The notes beneath the pieces are model-generated. The model did not search any database and had not been told where the DNA came from. It was given only the letters and a program-made list of their open reading frames with translations. A program made the position numbers and the translations under genes. From Novimethylophilus kurashikiensis (GTDB taxonomy: Bacteria; Pseudomonadota; Gammaproteobacteria; Burkholderiales; Methylophilaceae): DNA of 64,000 nt. This document shows positions 8,359 to 16,167 of this stretch, one piece after another (position 1 is the stretch's first letter; each line of letters begins with the position of its first letter). The stretch spans positions 434,001-498,000 of the forward strand of contig NZ_BDOQ01000003.1 in assembly GCF_003112435.1 (NCBI RefSeq), written 5' to 3'.

Positions 8359-8808
8359 ATGGATCCATTCCTGCACGCAGCGTTTGAGGAGGCCGAGCAA
8401 GGCCTGTCGGAAGGGGGCATTCCCATCGGCTCGGTTCTCGTGCATGCCGGGGCCATCGTCGGGCGAGGCCACAATCGCCGCGTTCAGTTGAGCAGTGTCA
8501 TCCTGCACGCCGAAATGGACGCACTCGAAAACGCAGGACGCCGCTCCGCCGCCTTTTATCGCGAATGCACCCTGTATACCACGCTCTCTCCTTGCGCCAT
8601 GTGTAGCGGCGCCATCCTGCTTTATGGCATTCCACGGGTGATCATCGGAGAAAACCGCTCGTTCACAGGGGAGGAACAATGGCTCGCCTCCCACGGCGTC
8701 GATATCGAAATCGTGCAGGACCTGACCTGCATCGAACTCATGCGCCAATTCGTCAGTCGCAACCCAACGCTATGGGCCGAGGACATCGGCGAGACGGCTA
8801 CCTGCTGA
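8359..8808 (+). CDS. Cytosine deaminase of fungal FCY1 type
   Basis: The 149-residue protein matches, along nearly its whole length, the layout of yeast cytosine deaminase Fcy1: EGGIPIG near the N-terminus, GRGHN, LHAEMDALENAGR (zinc His and catalytic Glu; yeast has HGE), LYTTLSPCAMC (zinc Cys pair), YGIPRVIIGEN, and an ending WAEDIGE that parallels the yeast C-terminus. It would convert cytosine to uracil for pyrimidine salvage. This is unrelated in fold to the E. coli amidohydrolase CodA. Size is that of the fungal enzyme. It directly follows another zinc deaminase, which suggests a small nucleobase-salvage unit. The similarity is from memory and was not aligned computationally. Confidence 0.85.
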   Translation: MDPFLHAAFEEAEQGLSEGGIPIGSVLVHAGAIVGRGHNRRVQLSSVILHAEMDALENAGRRSAAFYRECTLYTTLSPCAMCSGAILLYGIPRVIIGENRSFTGEEQWLASHGVDIEIVQDLTCIELMRQFVSRNPTLWAEDIGETATC

Positions 8809-8915
8809 ACAGGACGGTATGAGAAATTCGCTTTCGGCGTCTAGGCTTCAAACGTTTATCTGGCGCAGATGCGCTTGCTTGAATAATTCATTCCATCAAT
8901 CCCAAGGAGAGGTCT

Positions 8916-9197
8916 ATGGTCACTCGCGTCAAACGTACGATTGAAGATCGGATTGCAGATACGCAGGCGAAGCTCAAGTCGCTTCAAACCGAGAAAAAGA
9001 AATTGCAGTCCTCAAAGGCAAAGAAGCTGACTAAAGCCAGTATCGGCGTTGCAGAACTGCTGAAGCAGATCGACTCAGTGGCAAAAGAAAACGATGTCAA
9101 AGTCGCCGATGTCATCAAACTGGCGGCTAGGCTCAAGCGTACAGGTTTAGTCATCGAACACAAATCATCCCGATTCGATGATGTGATGTCTTTGTAA
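8916..9197 (+). CDS. Small basic coiled-coil protein of unknown function
   Basis: A 93-residue, lysine-rich protein with a strong ribosome binding site (AAGGAGAGG, 5 bases before ATG). Residues 5-35 are heptad-like and charged (coiled coil), followed by a helical middle (VAELLKQIDSVAKENDVKVADVIKLAARLK). The pattern of an N-terminal coiled coil with a basic body is reminiscent of small nucleoid-associated proteins, but I see no H-NS type DNA-binding motif and do not assign one. It stands alone, with a 12-bp hairpin just behind its stop. Confidence 0.65.
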   Translation: MVTRVKRTIEDRIADTQAKLKSLQTEKKKLQSSKAKKLTKASIGVAELLKQIDSVAKENDVKVADVIKLAARLKRTGLVIEHKSSRFDDVMSL

Positions 9198-9205
9198 TCC
9201 TCACA

Positions 9206-9237
9206 AGCCGAGCTTGAATCCGGTATCAAGCTCGGCT
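9206..9237 (+). repeat. Strong 12-bp hairpin behind the coiled-coil gene
   Basis: AGCCGAGCTTGA (9206-9217) pairs perfectly with TCAAGCTCGGCT (9226-9237), with an 8-base loop. No T tract follows, so it is either a rho-dependent or stability element or an atypical terminator. Confidence 0.6.
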
Positions 9238-9408
9238 GCGGAGGGGGTAGGAACGAACGAGCAGGCTAATTTCTCAAGGAAAACAATTGCACGGCTTTAC
9301 AGGGGTACTTTGTTTCCAGGCCATTAAGTCGGCAGGGATATGACGGCGTGGCTGCTGAAGGGTCATCGGACTCCGCATTGATATAGCCTTTCTTGTCCGC
9401 TAGCAAAC

Positions 9409-9455
9409 AAACCCGCTGCGGGTTCAGCCCGCAAATCAACTCCCGCGTGTTGATT
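9409..9455 (-). terminator. Terminator region of the diguanylate cyclase gene
   Basis: Read on the minus strand, two hairpins follow the stop codon: AATCAAC/GTTGATT (9434-9455), then AACCCGC/GCGGGTTT (9409-9424) leading into TGTTTG. The second has the better terminator form, though its T run is interrupted. Confidence 0.6.
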
Positions 9456-9456
9456 C

Positions 9457-12024
9457 TTATTGACCATAGAGCCGATAGCAGCCTTTACCCGCTTTTTTTG
9501 CCGCGTACATGGCACTATCCGCATTCTTCATCAAATCTATCTCGTCCGTGCCGTCAGATGGGTAAATGGCAATCCCGATACTTGATGAAATAAATATCGA
9601 GTGGGTATCGATGACAAATTCGTTCTCAAGCGCATGGTGGATCGCGGAGGCAACCATTAATGCATCTCCCTGTTTTTCTATTCTTGGAAGAAGAATCACA
9701 AATTCATCTCCTCCCAGTCGAGCCACAGTATCGGACTCTCTCTTGATGCATTCTGCTATTCGCCGCGCAACCAATTTGAGCAGCTGATCCCCAACCTCAT
9801 GCCCCAGATTATCGTTAACGGGCTTGAATCGATCGAGATCAAGGAACATCAAGCACATCAAATAGTTTTCTCTTTTTGCCTGCGCCAATGCTAAATGGAG
9901 GCGATCGTTGAAGAGCGTTCTGTTAGGCAAATCCGTCAATGCGTCATGGTGGGCCAGGTATTGAACCTGATCCTCCATGGCCTTACGCATTGTGATGTCC
10001 AACATTGTCCCAACATAATGGGAGACCATTCCATCCTTTCCCTTGATCGCCGTTACGGTCAGCCATTCGGGATAAATTTCACCGCTCTTCTTACGATTCC
10101 AGATTTCTCCTTGCCAACTTCCATTATTAACAATGCTATTCCACATTTTTTCGTAGAAATTCTTGTCATGTACCCCTGAGCTCAACATACTCATCTTCTG
10201 ACCGACTGCCTCTTCCGGGCTGTAGCCAGTGACACGGGTGAAAGTCTCGTTAATCTTCAGAATCACGCTGTCGCAATCCGTAACAACCATGCCTTCCTGA
10301 GCTTCAAAGACGCTTGCTGAAATCGCCAATTCGGCTTCAACCGCTTTCCTCTCGGTAATATCCCTCGCAAAACCCACGGTACCTAACAATTCACCGCTGC
10401 CATCGATCACCGGGGCCTTGAAGGTTTCAATCCAATGCCGTCCATGCTTGCCCTCATGCTGTTCCTCAATGATTTCCCGTTTACGAGAAGCCATGATCTT
10501 CAAGTCATCATCCCGGTAATGCTGCGCTAAATCGTATGGGCTTAAATCGAAATCTGTCTTGCCGACCAAGTCTTCGGGCAACTGATAGTCATAGGAGTTT
10601 GCATGGACTTTATTCACCGTGAGGAACCGGCTTTCCTTATCTTTCAGCCAGACCATGAAAGGAAAGTTATCGACCAATGCCCTTAGATAACTCTCTTTTT
10701 TACGCAGCGCTTCTTCAGCCGCCTTTCTTGCTGAAATGTCCTGTACAAAAACGAAGGAGAATTCTTCATCTTTATAGGAAATGTAGTTACCCGTGACTTC
10801 TACGTCAAAGATATTTCCATCCTTGCGGCGATGACGCGTTTCCAAATGCACAATTTCGTGCTTCTGCAAGCGATTCCACAATTCTGGCCACGCTTCGCTT
10901 TTGAAGTCCGGGTCGTAATCCCATGGGTGTTTCCCTATTAATTCCTGGCGCGTATATCCCAAACTATCGCAAGCGGCATCATTCACATATATCACTTCTC
11001 CTGCGCTGCTCAGCCTAAAGAAGGGCATACCGCATAATTCGAGCGATGCCTTGGTCAACCAAAGCTCATCGTCAATCCTTTTGGACTCGGTGATATCTTC
11101 ATACAAACCCAACACGCCCAACATGCTGCCGTTTTCAGTCACCAAGGGAAGTTTGTAGGTCTTCAGCCATTTTTTGGTGCCATCCGCATTCGTTTGCAAT
11201 TCCTCATAACCGAGCTTTGGTCGCTGCGACTGAATGACCTCGAGATCATCTTTTCTGTAGGATTCGGCCTCTTCCCTCCATAGCATCTCGAAATCATTAC
11301 CCCCGACCATTTCTGAAGGGGCACTACGTCCTGCATCCTTGGCAAATACCGTGTTGCAACCCAGATAGGTCAGATCGGTGGCTTTCCAGAAGACGCGCAT
11401 GGGGATGGTTTCGATGATCGCTTTGAGCACGGCGTGCGACTCATTCAGCGCCTCGACCATCCTTGCCTGGGTCGTCACATCATGAAATGCGATCAGATAC
11501 GCTTCTTGTTCGCTTGCATCCAAATGAGTCGTTGCCAACAGCATCTTCTTGACCTCTCCGTTGGCACACATCATTTCTACTTCTAGCGGTTGAATGGGGG
11601 ATGATGTGTTTAAAGCCTTCCACAGGCTTCGAGTCCATAAGCCTTTTACCTCTTCTCGATATTTTTCGTTATTGAATGTCTGGATAAAAAATTGCTCCAG
11701 ATACACAAGATCCCGACGCTTAAATCCGAAATAAGATTCAAAGCTCGCATTAACCCCCCTGATCTTTTTCTTTTCGATAATCATGAGAGGCAATGGAAAT
11801 GCCTTGAATACCTTGTTAACGGCCAGTAATGAGCTGCGGCGATTGCCTGTCTTGCCTAGATAGTAGAAACCCAAAGACACTGTAACGACAATGACAAGGT
11901 CGATGACATTCCGTTTGATCCCCGTTTGCCAATTGCTAGCGAACAAGATGAGGCAAGCGATGAGGATGGGGCCACAAAATCCAAACATCCTCATCGCTTC
12001 GGGAATACTGTTTTTATTGCGCAC
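9457..12024 (-). CDS. Multi-PAS diguanylate cyclase
   Basis: The 855-residue protein should make cyclic di-GMP. It has two membrane segments (about 15-32 and 38-56), then five PAS-type sensor domains in series (about 70-185, 195-310, 320-430, 440-555, 560-680; HDVTTQ, YEDITES, VQDISARKA, ARDITERKA and LDITMRKA mark their ends), and a C-terminal GGDEF domain. The active-site loop is intact (GGDEF at 771-775), and RESD at 762-765 is a product-inhibition I-site at the right distance. No EAL domain follows. The start is a GTG at 12024, with GAGGAG 8 bases upstream. It is transcribed alone. Signals are unknown; no cofactor ligand is evident in the PAS domains by eye. Confidence 0.93.
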   Translation of the reverse strand: MRNKNSIPEAMRMFGFCGPILIACLILFASNWQTGIKRNVIDLVIVVTVSLGFYYLGKTGNRRSSLLAVNKVFKAFPLPLMIIEKKKIRGVNASFESYFGFKRRDLVYLEQFFIQTFNNEKYREEVKGLWTRSLWKALNTSSPIQPLEVEMMCANGEVKKMLLATTHLDASEQEAYLIAFHDVTTQARMVEALNESHAVLKAIIETIPMRVFWKATDLTYLGCNTVFAKDAGRSAPSEMVGGNDFEMLWREEAESYRKDDLEVIQSQRPKLGYEELQTNADGTKKWLKTYKLPLVTENGSMLGVLGLYEDITESKRIDDELWLTKASLELCGMPFFRLSSAGEVIYVNDAACDSLGYTRQELIGKHPWDYDPDFKSEAWPELWNRLQKHEIVHLETRHRRKDGNIFDVEVTGNYISYKDEEFSFVFVQDISARKAAEEALRKKESYLRALVDNFPFMVWLKDKESRFLTVNKVHANSYDYQLPEDLVGKTDFDLSPYDLAQHYRDDDLKIMASRKREIIEEQHEGKHGRHWIETFKAPVIDGSGELLGTVGFARDITERKAVEAELAISASVFEAQEGMVVTDCDSVILKINETFTRVTGYSPEEAVGQKMSMLSSGVHDKNFYEKMWNSIVNNGSWQGEIWNRKKSGEIYPEWLTVTAIKGKDGMVSHYVGTMLDITMRKAMEDQVQYLAHHDALTDLPNRTLFNDRLHLALAQAKRENYLMCLMFLDLDRFKPVNDNLGHEVGDQLLKLVARRIAECIKRESDTVARLGGDEFVILLPRIEKQGDALMVASAIHHALENEFVIDTHSIFISSSIGIAIYPSDGTDEIDLMKNADSAMYAAKKAGKGCYRLYGQ

Positions 12025-12348
12025 AGACTATCTCCTCATAGCCAATTTGAGATGCAAATCTAGCAGTTGGGAATTTGTTTACTGGACGCTGAATCACTTA
12101 GCCGTGTAATCGGCTAAAAATTATTGTTGGTCTCGCAGTACGTCGCAGAATAATGAGTAAACGTACCCGAAGTATAAAGATGTTTGGCAAATTCATGTTC
12201 ACAAAGCATCTTTAACCTTCAGTTTTCTAATGGTATTCGGCTTTAATTGAAGAATACCCCAGGTTTATGAATTGGCACTTTTCATCTGAATGCCGATAGC
12301 TCTTGGCCAGCGATACACTGCATACGACACACCATTGGCCTTCATCAA
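12025..12348. other. Intergenic region upstream of the cyclase gene
   Basis: Gap between the cyclase start and the terminator of the SDR gene; both neighbours read leftward, so this holds the cyclase promoter. A 7-bp hairpin (TTAGCCG 12098-12104 with CGGCTAA 12111-12117) lies about 75 bases before the cyclase start. No gene is visible. Confidence 0.4.
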
Positions 12349-12382
12349 AAACGAAAAGCCCGCATGCGCGGGCTTTTCGTTT
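12349..12382 (-). terminator. Long-stem terminator after the SDR gene
   Basis: A 15-bp perfect stem (12349-12363 with 12368-12382) around an ATGC loop, flanked by A and T runs on both sides. It lies 24 bases past the SDR stop on the minus strand and could act in both directions. Confidence 0.85.
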
Positions 12383-12405
12383 ATTCGTGAGCGCTCTCTT
12401 TGCTA

Positions 12406-13149
12406 TTACCAGGGCAGCGGCTCACCTTCGTGGAAGAATCCTCCGGTCGGGCCGCTCTCGTCCAATGTCGCCAGGCGTACGCTGGTCTTCCAGCTGTCGG
12501 CGATTTCCATCGGAGCATTGGGTCCACCCAATTCGGTCTTAACCCAACCGGGATGCGCTGAATTAACTTTGATATGGGTGCCGCGTAGTTCATCCGCCAA
12601 ATGAATAGTGAAGACATTCAACGCCGTTTTTGAGGCGTTGTAGGCAAGACCCTTGGCGGGCCCGATAGGGGAGTTTTCCATGCTGTGCAGCGTTTGCGAT
12701 GCGAGGATGCTGGATAAATTGACGATGCGTCCGGCCGGGGATTTCTTGATCAACGGCAGTAGCTTTTGCGTCAGTTCAATCACTGCAAAGAAGTTGGTCT
12801 CGAAAGTTTCCCGCAATGCATCCTGGGAGACGGATGCGCTGGTATTGTTGCCCAGCAACTCTTCCTTCAATACACCGGCATTGTTCACCAGGATATCCAG
12901 CTTGCCGTATGTCTGAGCCAGGTAGTCAGCGACGCGATCCGCGGCTTGCGGCTTGGACGCATCGTATTCAATCGCTTCCGCCTTGATTCCTTTTTCCGCG
13001 AGTTCGTTGGCGGCTGCCTTGCCTTTGGTAACGTCGCGTACGCCGAGCACCACCGTAATACCGAGCTCCCCTAAATGGGCCGCCGTTTCCAATCCAATGC
13101 CACGGTTAGCGCCTGTGATGAATGCCACTTTGTCCTGTTGATGCGTCAT
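12406..13149 (-). CDS. Short-chain dehydrogenase/reductase
   Basis: A 247-residue classical SDR, an NAD(P)H-dependent oxidoreductase of carbonyl or hydroxyl groups in the cytosol. Seen are the dinucleotide motif TGANRGIG (about 13-20), NNAG, the catalytic Ser region (NLSS) and YNASK with the catalytic Tyr and Lys. The insertion around LHSMENSPIGPAKG before the Tyr resembles carbonyl-reductase-like members. A GTTGAACAGGAG-type site (AGGAG) precedes the ATG. It is divergent from a TetR-family gene, and the 126-base gap holds two matching palindromes, so repression by that TetR protein and induction by a small molecule are likely. Substrate is unknown; detoxification of reactive carbonyls would be a usual role. 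Confidence 0.9.
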   Translation of the reverse strand: MTHQQDKVAFITGANRGIGLETAAHLGELGITVVLGVRDVTKGKAAANELAEKGIKAEAIEYDASKPQAADRVADYLAQTYGKLDILVNNAGVLKEELLGNNTSASVSQDALRETFETNFFAVIELTQKLLPLIKKSPAGRIVNLSSILASQTLHSMENSPIGPAKGLAYNASKTALNVFTIHLADELRGTHIKVNSAHPGWVKTELGGPNAPMEIADSWKTSVRLATLDESGPTGGFFHEGEPLPW

Positions 13150-13167
13150 TTCGTTCTCCTGTTGAAT

Positions 13168-13193
13168 ATTTAATAACCGATCGGTTAATAAAT
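13168..13193. promoter_or_regulatory. Probable TetR operator 1
   Basis: Near-perfect palindrome centred on CCGATCGG, extending to 13 bases on each side with one mismatched pair. Core TAACCGATCGGTTA recurs in a degenerate form 60 bases away. It lies 19 bases before the SDR start codon. Confidence 0.7.
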
Positions 13194-13224
13194 GCTATCG
13201 ACTTGGAAAAATGTTGTCAACAAA

Positions 13225-13247
13225 TTTATAACCGAATGGTAAAATAA
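13225..13247. promoter_or_regulatory. Probable TetR operator 2
   Basis: TAACCGAATGGTAA (13229-13242), matching 11 of 14 positions of the core of operator 1, in an A/T-rich setting. It lies 33 bases before the tetR-type gene start, so it may serve autoregulation. Confidence 0.6.
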
Positions 13248-13275
13248 TCGAATGAATTGACGGAACGAACTACTC

Positions 13276-13890
13276 ATGCAACTGGAAACCACCCCAAAAA
13301 GACGCGGACGTCCCCCAGCCTTCGACGCAGAAGCGGCTCTGCAAAAAGCCATGGTTACCTTTTGGACCCATGGGTATGAGGGCACCTCAATGAGTACGCT
13401 TGCCGAAGCGCTTGGGATGAACAAGGCCAGCATCTATGCGGCGTTCGGTAGCAAGGAGGAGCTATTTCATAAAGCCGTTGCGCGATATGTGGAAGGCCCG
13501 GCCAGTTTCGTGGCCGATTCGTTGAAGGAGCCGAATGCCGCCAAGGTGATTGAGAAGTTCTTGATTACTGCTGCACGCGCCTTGACCGATCCCGCCCAAC
13601 CTCGCGGCTGCATGATTACCTTGAGTTCTATCGTCGGCAGTCACGAGTCAAAGCATATCAAGGATGCGCTGAGTAACATGCGCGCCGGTCTCGAACAGTC
13701 TTTTTACCAACGATTTAAAGCCGCCAGGAAAGAGGGCGACTTATCCAAGAAAACCGACGTTGCGGCATTGGCAAAGCTGGTCGTTACCGTGCATCAAGGC
13801 ATGGCCATCCAGGCGGCCAGCGGCGCGACAGAAGAAGAGCTGCTCGGGGTGGCCCGTCTATTTATCGAGCAGATGCAACGAAAAAAGTGA
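13276..13890 (+). CDS. TetR-family transcriptional regulator
   Basis: A 204-residue TetR-type repressor. The N-terminal helix-turn-helix runs from about 12 to 60 (RRGRPPAFD start, then STLAEALGMNKASIYAAFGSKEELF, a very typical TetR recognition region); the rest is a helical ligand-binding and dimer domain with CMITLSS near residue 115, as in the TetR_C families that control reductases. It is divergent from the SDR gene with two matching palindromes between them, so it very probably represses both that gene and itself. The ligand is unknown. GGAACG lies about 11 bases upstream of the ATG. Confidence 0.9.
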   Translation: MQLETTPKRRGRPPAFDAEAALQKAMVTFWTHGYEGTSMSTLAEALGMNKASIYAAFGSKEELFHKAVARYVEGPASFVADSLKEPNAAKVIEKFLITAARALTDPAQPRGCMITLSSIVGSHESKHIKDALSNMRAGLEQSFYQRFKAARKEGDLSKKTDVAALAKLVVTVHQGMAIQAASGATEEELLGVARLFIEQMQRKK

Positions 13891-14010
13891 GGGGTGAGCC
13901 GTAAGGCATCGACTGCAAGAGCCCCTCAACGATCAGCCCCCCCTAGACTGCATGCAATTACCCATATGCTGCCTGCCTGCGTCAAATCGACAGGCACATG
14001 GATAATTCCC

Positions 14011-14490
14011 TTAGGTTCCGTCTGACGATGGCACCTCTATTGGCACGACTTCCACCTTCGCCACCCCTTCCTCGCGGGTAAGCCCGATTTCCTCCGCCTT
14101 GGCAGGCGGCAAGTCTACGATACGACCTTTCACATAAGGCCCACGGTCTTCGATGGTGACCAAGGTGCTTTGGCCGGTTTCCAGATTGGTGACTTTGGCC
14201 TTGGTGCCGAGCGGCAGAGTTTTGCTGGCGGCGTTGTCGTCGTTAGGGTCCATCTTCTTGCCGTTGGCCATGGTTTTGTAGGCGAACTTGTGGGCGTAGA
14301 TGGAAGCCTCCCCGACTTGTTTATGCACGCGGCGATGTGTTTTGTGCTTGGGTGCCGGCTTCGCGTGCTTATGGAGTGAAGCCCCTTGCTCGGCCGATAA
14401 CGTCGGTGGACTGATGAGAGCAAGACTCGCCGCAGTGACGAGCGCTGCGAAAGGAACAGAAAACGGTTTGAATCCTTCGGTGTTCAACAT
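14011..14490 (-). CDS. RlpA-like double-psi beta-barrel protein
   Basis: A 159-residue exported protein with a signal peptide (about 1-33, cleavage near LSA-EQ), a His/Lys-rich linker (38-57) and an RlpA-type double-psi barrel domain (about 60-150). The domain shows GEASIYAHKFAYKTMANGKK, TLPLGTKAKVTNLETG and EDRGPYVKGRIVDLP, the family's conserved blocks. RlpA proteins act on peptidoglycan, as lytic transglycosylases in Pseudomonas, or bind it. There is no lipobox Cys and no SPOR domain, so this is a short periplasmic variant rather than the septal lipoprotein itself. Asp in DRGP is kept. It is transcribed alone. Confidence 0.88.
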   Translation of the reverse strand: MLNTEGFKPFSVPFAALVTAASLALISPPTLSAEQGASLHKHAKPAPKHKTHRRVHKQVGEASIYAHKFAYKTMANGKKMDPNDDNAASKTLPLGTKAKVTNLETGQSTLVTIEDRGPYVKGRIVDLPPAKAEEIGLTREEGVAKVEVVPIEVPSSDGT

Positions 14491-14621
14491 GGCGTCAATC
14501 TCCCAAAAAATTGGCGTCGCAATGACTACGAGCCAGGCGGTTGACTAAAATCGATTGAAAAAACGAATCCTTTCCGTCTCGGATATGTTCTAAAAAATGA
14601 ACGGAAAGGTGGGGCTATGCA

Positions 14622-14795
14622 CTATGGACGCTGACCGTCCTCGTCATCCCCGTGATGTTGCGAAGCCTCGATATTCTCGAAATGATGATCTGTCATAGTC
14701 AGGCGTTGCTTTCGGTCATAAGCATTTTGCCGGATCAACGGCATGGCAGACGCAATCAGAAAAACAACGACAACCGTTAAGATGATCCAAATCAT
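14622..14795 (-). CDS. 57-residue single-span membrane protein
   Basis: A short frame with ATG at 14795 and TAG at 14622-14624. The N-terminal 20 residues are almost all hydrophobic (MIWIILTVVVVFLIASAMPL), followed by a hydrophilic tail rich in His, Asp and Glu (DHHFENIE, HHGDDEDG). This is the composition of a genuine small inner-membrane protein with an acidic/histidine tail. The ribosome binding site is poor (GGGA about 10 bases upstream), which lowers confidence. It lies between the RlpA-like gene and the nuclease gene, on their strand. No function is assigned. Confidence 0.5.
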   Translation of the reverse strand: MIWIILTVVVVFLIASAMPLIRQNAYDRKQRLTMTDHHFENIEASQHHGDDEDGQRP

Positions 14796-14892
14796 TGGTT
14801 GGGTCCCAACTGTTTGGAAAGCAAGCGAGAGCTTGTATTAATACTGACCGTCTTTTGACGCCCGGAGTTCCATCGAAAAATTATCCGCAGCC

Positions 14893-15669
14893 CTAGTCCC
14901 GAAAATTAGCGCGCAGTTCCTCTTCCGCCAGCAAGCGGTTCAGCGCCCCGCGGAACAGCCGCTGCCCATCCTCCAGTAGTGCAGCGTCGGGGACGAAGGA
15001 TTGCACCTCGTAAGGCGCATGACGAGAGGCAACAAGGTAGACGTAGTGAAGCGTTTGTCCTGTTAACTGCCGAACGCCTTCCAGATACATAGCGGCGCTC
15101 AGGTGATAGCGCTGCATCTGCAAGGTGTGTTGGAACACCGGCAGGGACGCATCGAACGTCGTCTTGAGTTCCAGGATAAGGTGGGGCAAGACCAATAGAT
15201 CAGGCCTGATCTTGCAGCGAATGCCGGTCTCGGCATCACGCCAAAACAGGCTACGCTCGGCCAGCCCATCACGCAGCAGTTGGACGATATTAGGAAGGCG
15301 CTCCACCTGGGCGCAAATCCCCTGTATCGCTTCCATCTGAAAATCGGTAATAAAGTGGACGGCATGCCCGCGTTCTTCCTCGATCAACAGGCGATCATGT
15401 TCGTGCAGCAGGTCGGCGTGGGCCACGGGCAGGGCAAAGTATTCACGCCGGAAACGCTCCGGCTCCAGCAACGAACAATGCACAGCCGTACCGAAATCCA
15501 GCTGGGGCGTGGAATCGTTCTGCCGCAGCAGGTAGCGCTGCAAGTGCAGCTTGGAATCCAGCACCCGCTTCAAGCCGTTGCTCGAAATATAGTCACGTCG
15601 CCCGAGGTATTCTTCGATAGAAATATCGCAAAGGTCGGAGATGATTGAGTTAGAGGCAGCGCTATTCAT
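14893..15669 (-). CDS. PD-(D/E)XK nuclease-like protein (RecE/DUF3799 type)
   Basis: The 258-residue protein resembles the exonuclease VIII / DUF3799 group of PD-(D/E)XK nucleases. Blocks seen: SSNGLKRVLDSKLHLQRYL at the N-terminus, DFGTAVHCSLLEPERF (the family's G-x-A-x-H block with His), then the active site IRPDLLVLP followed by LILELKTT (Asp, then Glu-x-Lys). Proteins of this type degrade double-stranded DNA in recombination, often of phage origin. Here no recT or other phage gene is near. It starts 3 bases after the stop of an HNH nuclease gene, so the two are co-translated. Confidence 0.8.
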   Translation of the reverse strand: MNSAASNSIISDLCDISIEEYLGRRDYISSNGLKRVLDSKLHLQRYLLRQNDSTPQLDFGTAVHCSLLEPERFRREYFALPVAHADLLHEHDRLLIEEERGHAVHFITDFQMEAIQGICAQVERLPNIVQLLRDGLAERSLFWRDAETGIRCKIRPDLLVLPHLILELKTTFDASLPVFQHTLQMQRYHLSAAMYLEGVRQLTGQTLHYVYLVASRHAPYEVQSFVPDAALLEDGQRLFRGALNRLLAEEELRANFRD

Positions 15670-15672
15670 GGC

Positions 15673-16020
15673 CTATCGTTCCCGCACCCGTTGGCTTTTA
15701 TGGGTACGCTCGTAAAAATCATTCGGCTTGGTTCTAACCCATTCCACAAAGCGCGCCATCTCAGGATGCGCCAGCAGTGCCTCGACAGTGTTGTAGCGCC
15801 GGGCCAACTCCGTCTCGGTAAACAACGCATGAATCTGCCGATGACAAATTCGATGAAGCATTTCCGTCGCCTTGCCGCCTTTGGACTTTGGCACAAAGTG
15901 ATGCGCATCCTGTTGCGCTTTAGGAATCGAACGGCCGCAAATGGGGCAGACGGGCAGCGTAGCCAGTGTTGGCAGACCTTGCTGGGCAGCGAGCAATTTG
16001 CGGCGGATATGACCTGTCAT
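15673..16020 (-). CDS. HNH endonuclease
   Basis: A 115-residue HNH-type nuclease: CPICGRSIP gives the first zinc Cys pair, DAHHFVPKSKGG the catalytic HH, and MLHRICHRQIHALF the last His and Cys. I use the ATG at 16020 (MTGHIRRKL); the frame stays open to an ATG at 16080, but neither has a good ribosome binding site, and the upstream 20 residues look unstructured. It is the first gene of a tight pair with the PD-(D/E)XK nuclease. HNH proteins of this small size can be nicking enzymes, restriction-type nucleases or repair enzymes; the sequence does not decide. Confidence 0.8.
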   Translation of the reverse strand: MTGHIRRKLLAAQQGLPTLATLPVCPICGRSIPKAQQDAHHFVPKSKGGKATEMLHRICHRQIHALFTETELARRYNTVEALLAHPEMARFVEWVRTKPNDFYERTHKSQRVRER

Positions 16021-16167
16021 AGAAAAGAGTGAAACCCCGATGCCGGAATTTAACGCAGTTCTAGGAAACTGCGCGGGCATTTATGTGACAAACTATCTGA
16101 CCGTGAAATCGGCAAGCCATCCGTGTCGATCCACTTGTTCCCAATACACACGACCGTCTAGCCTCCG

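Noticed and set aside
14893-16020. Prophage remnant
   Set aside because: Only two nuclease genes, no integrase, structural or attachment sequence, and neighbouring housekeeping-like genes are continuous.
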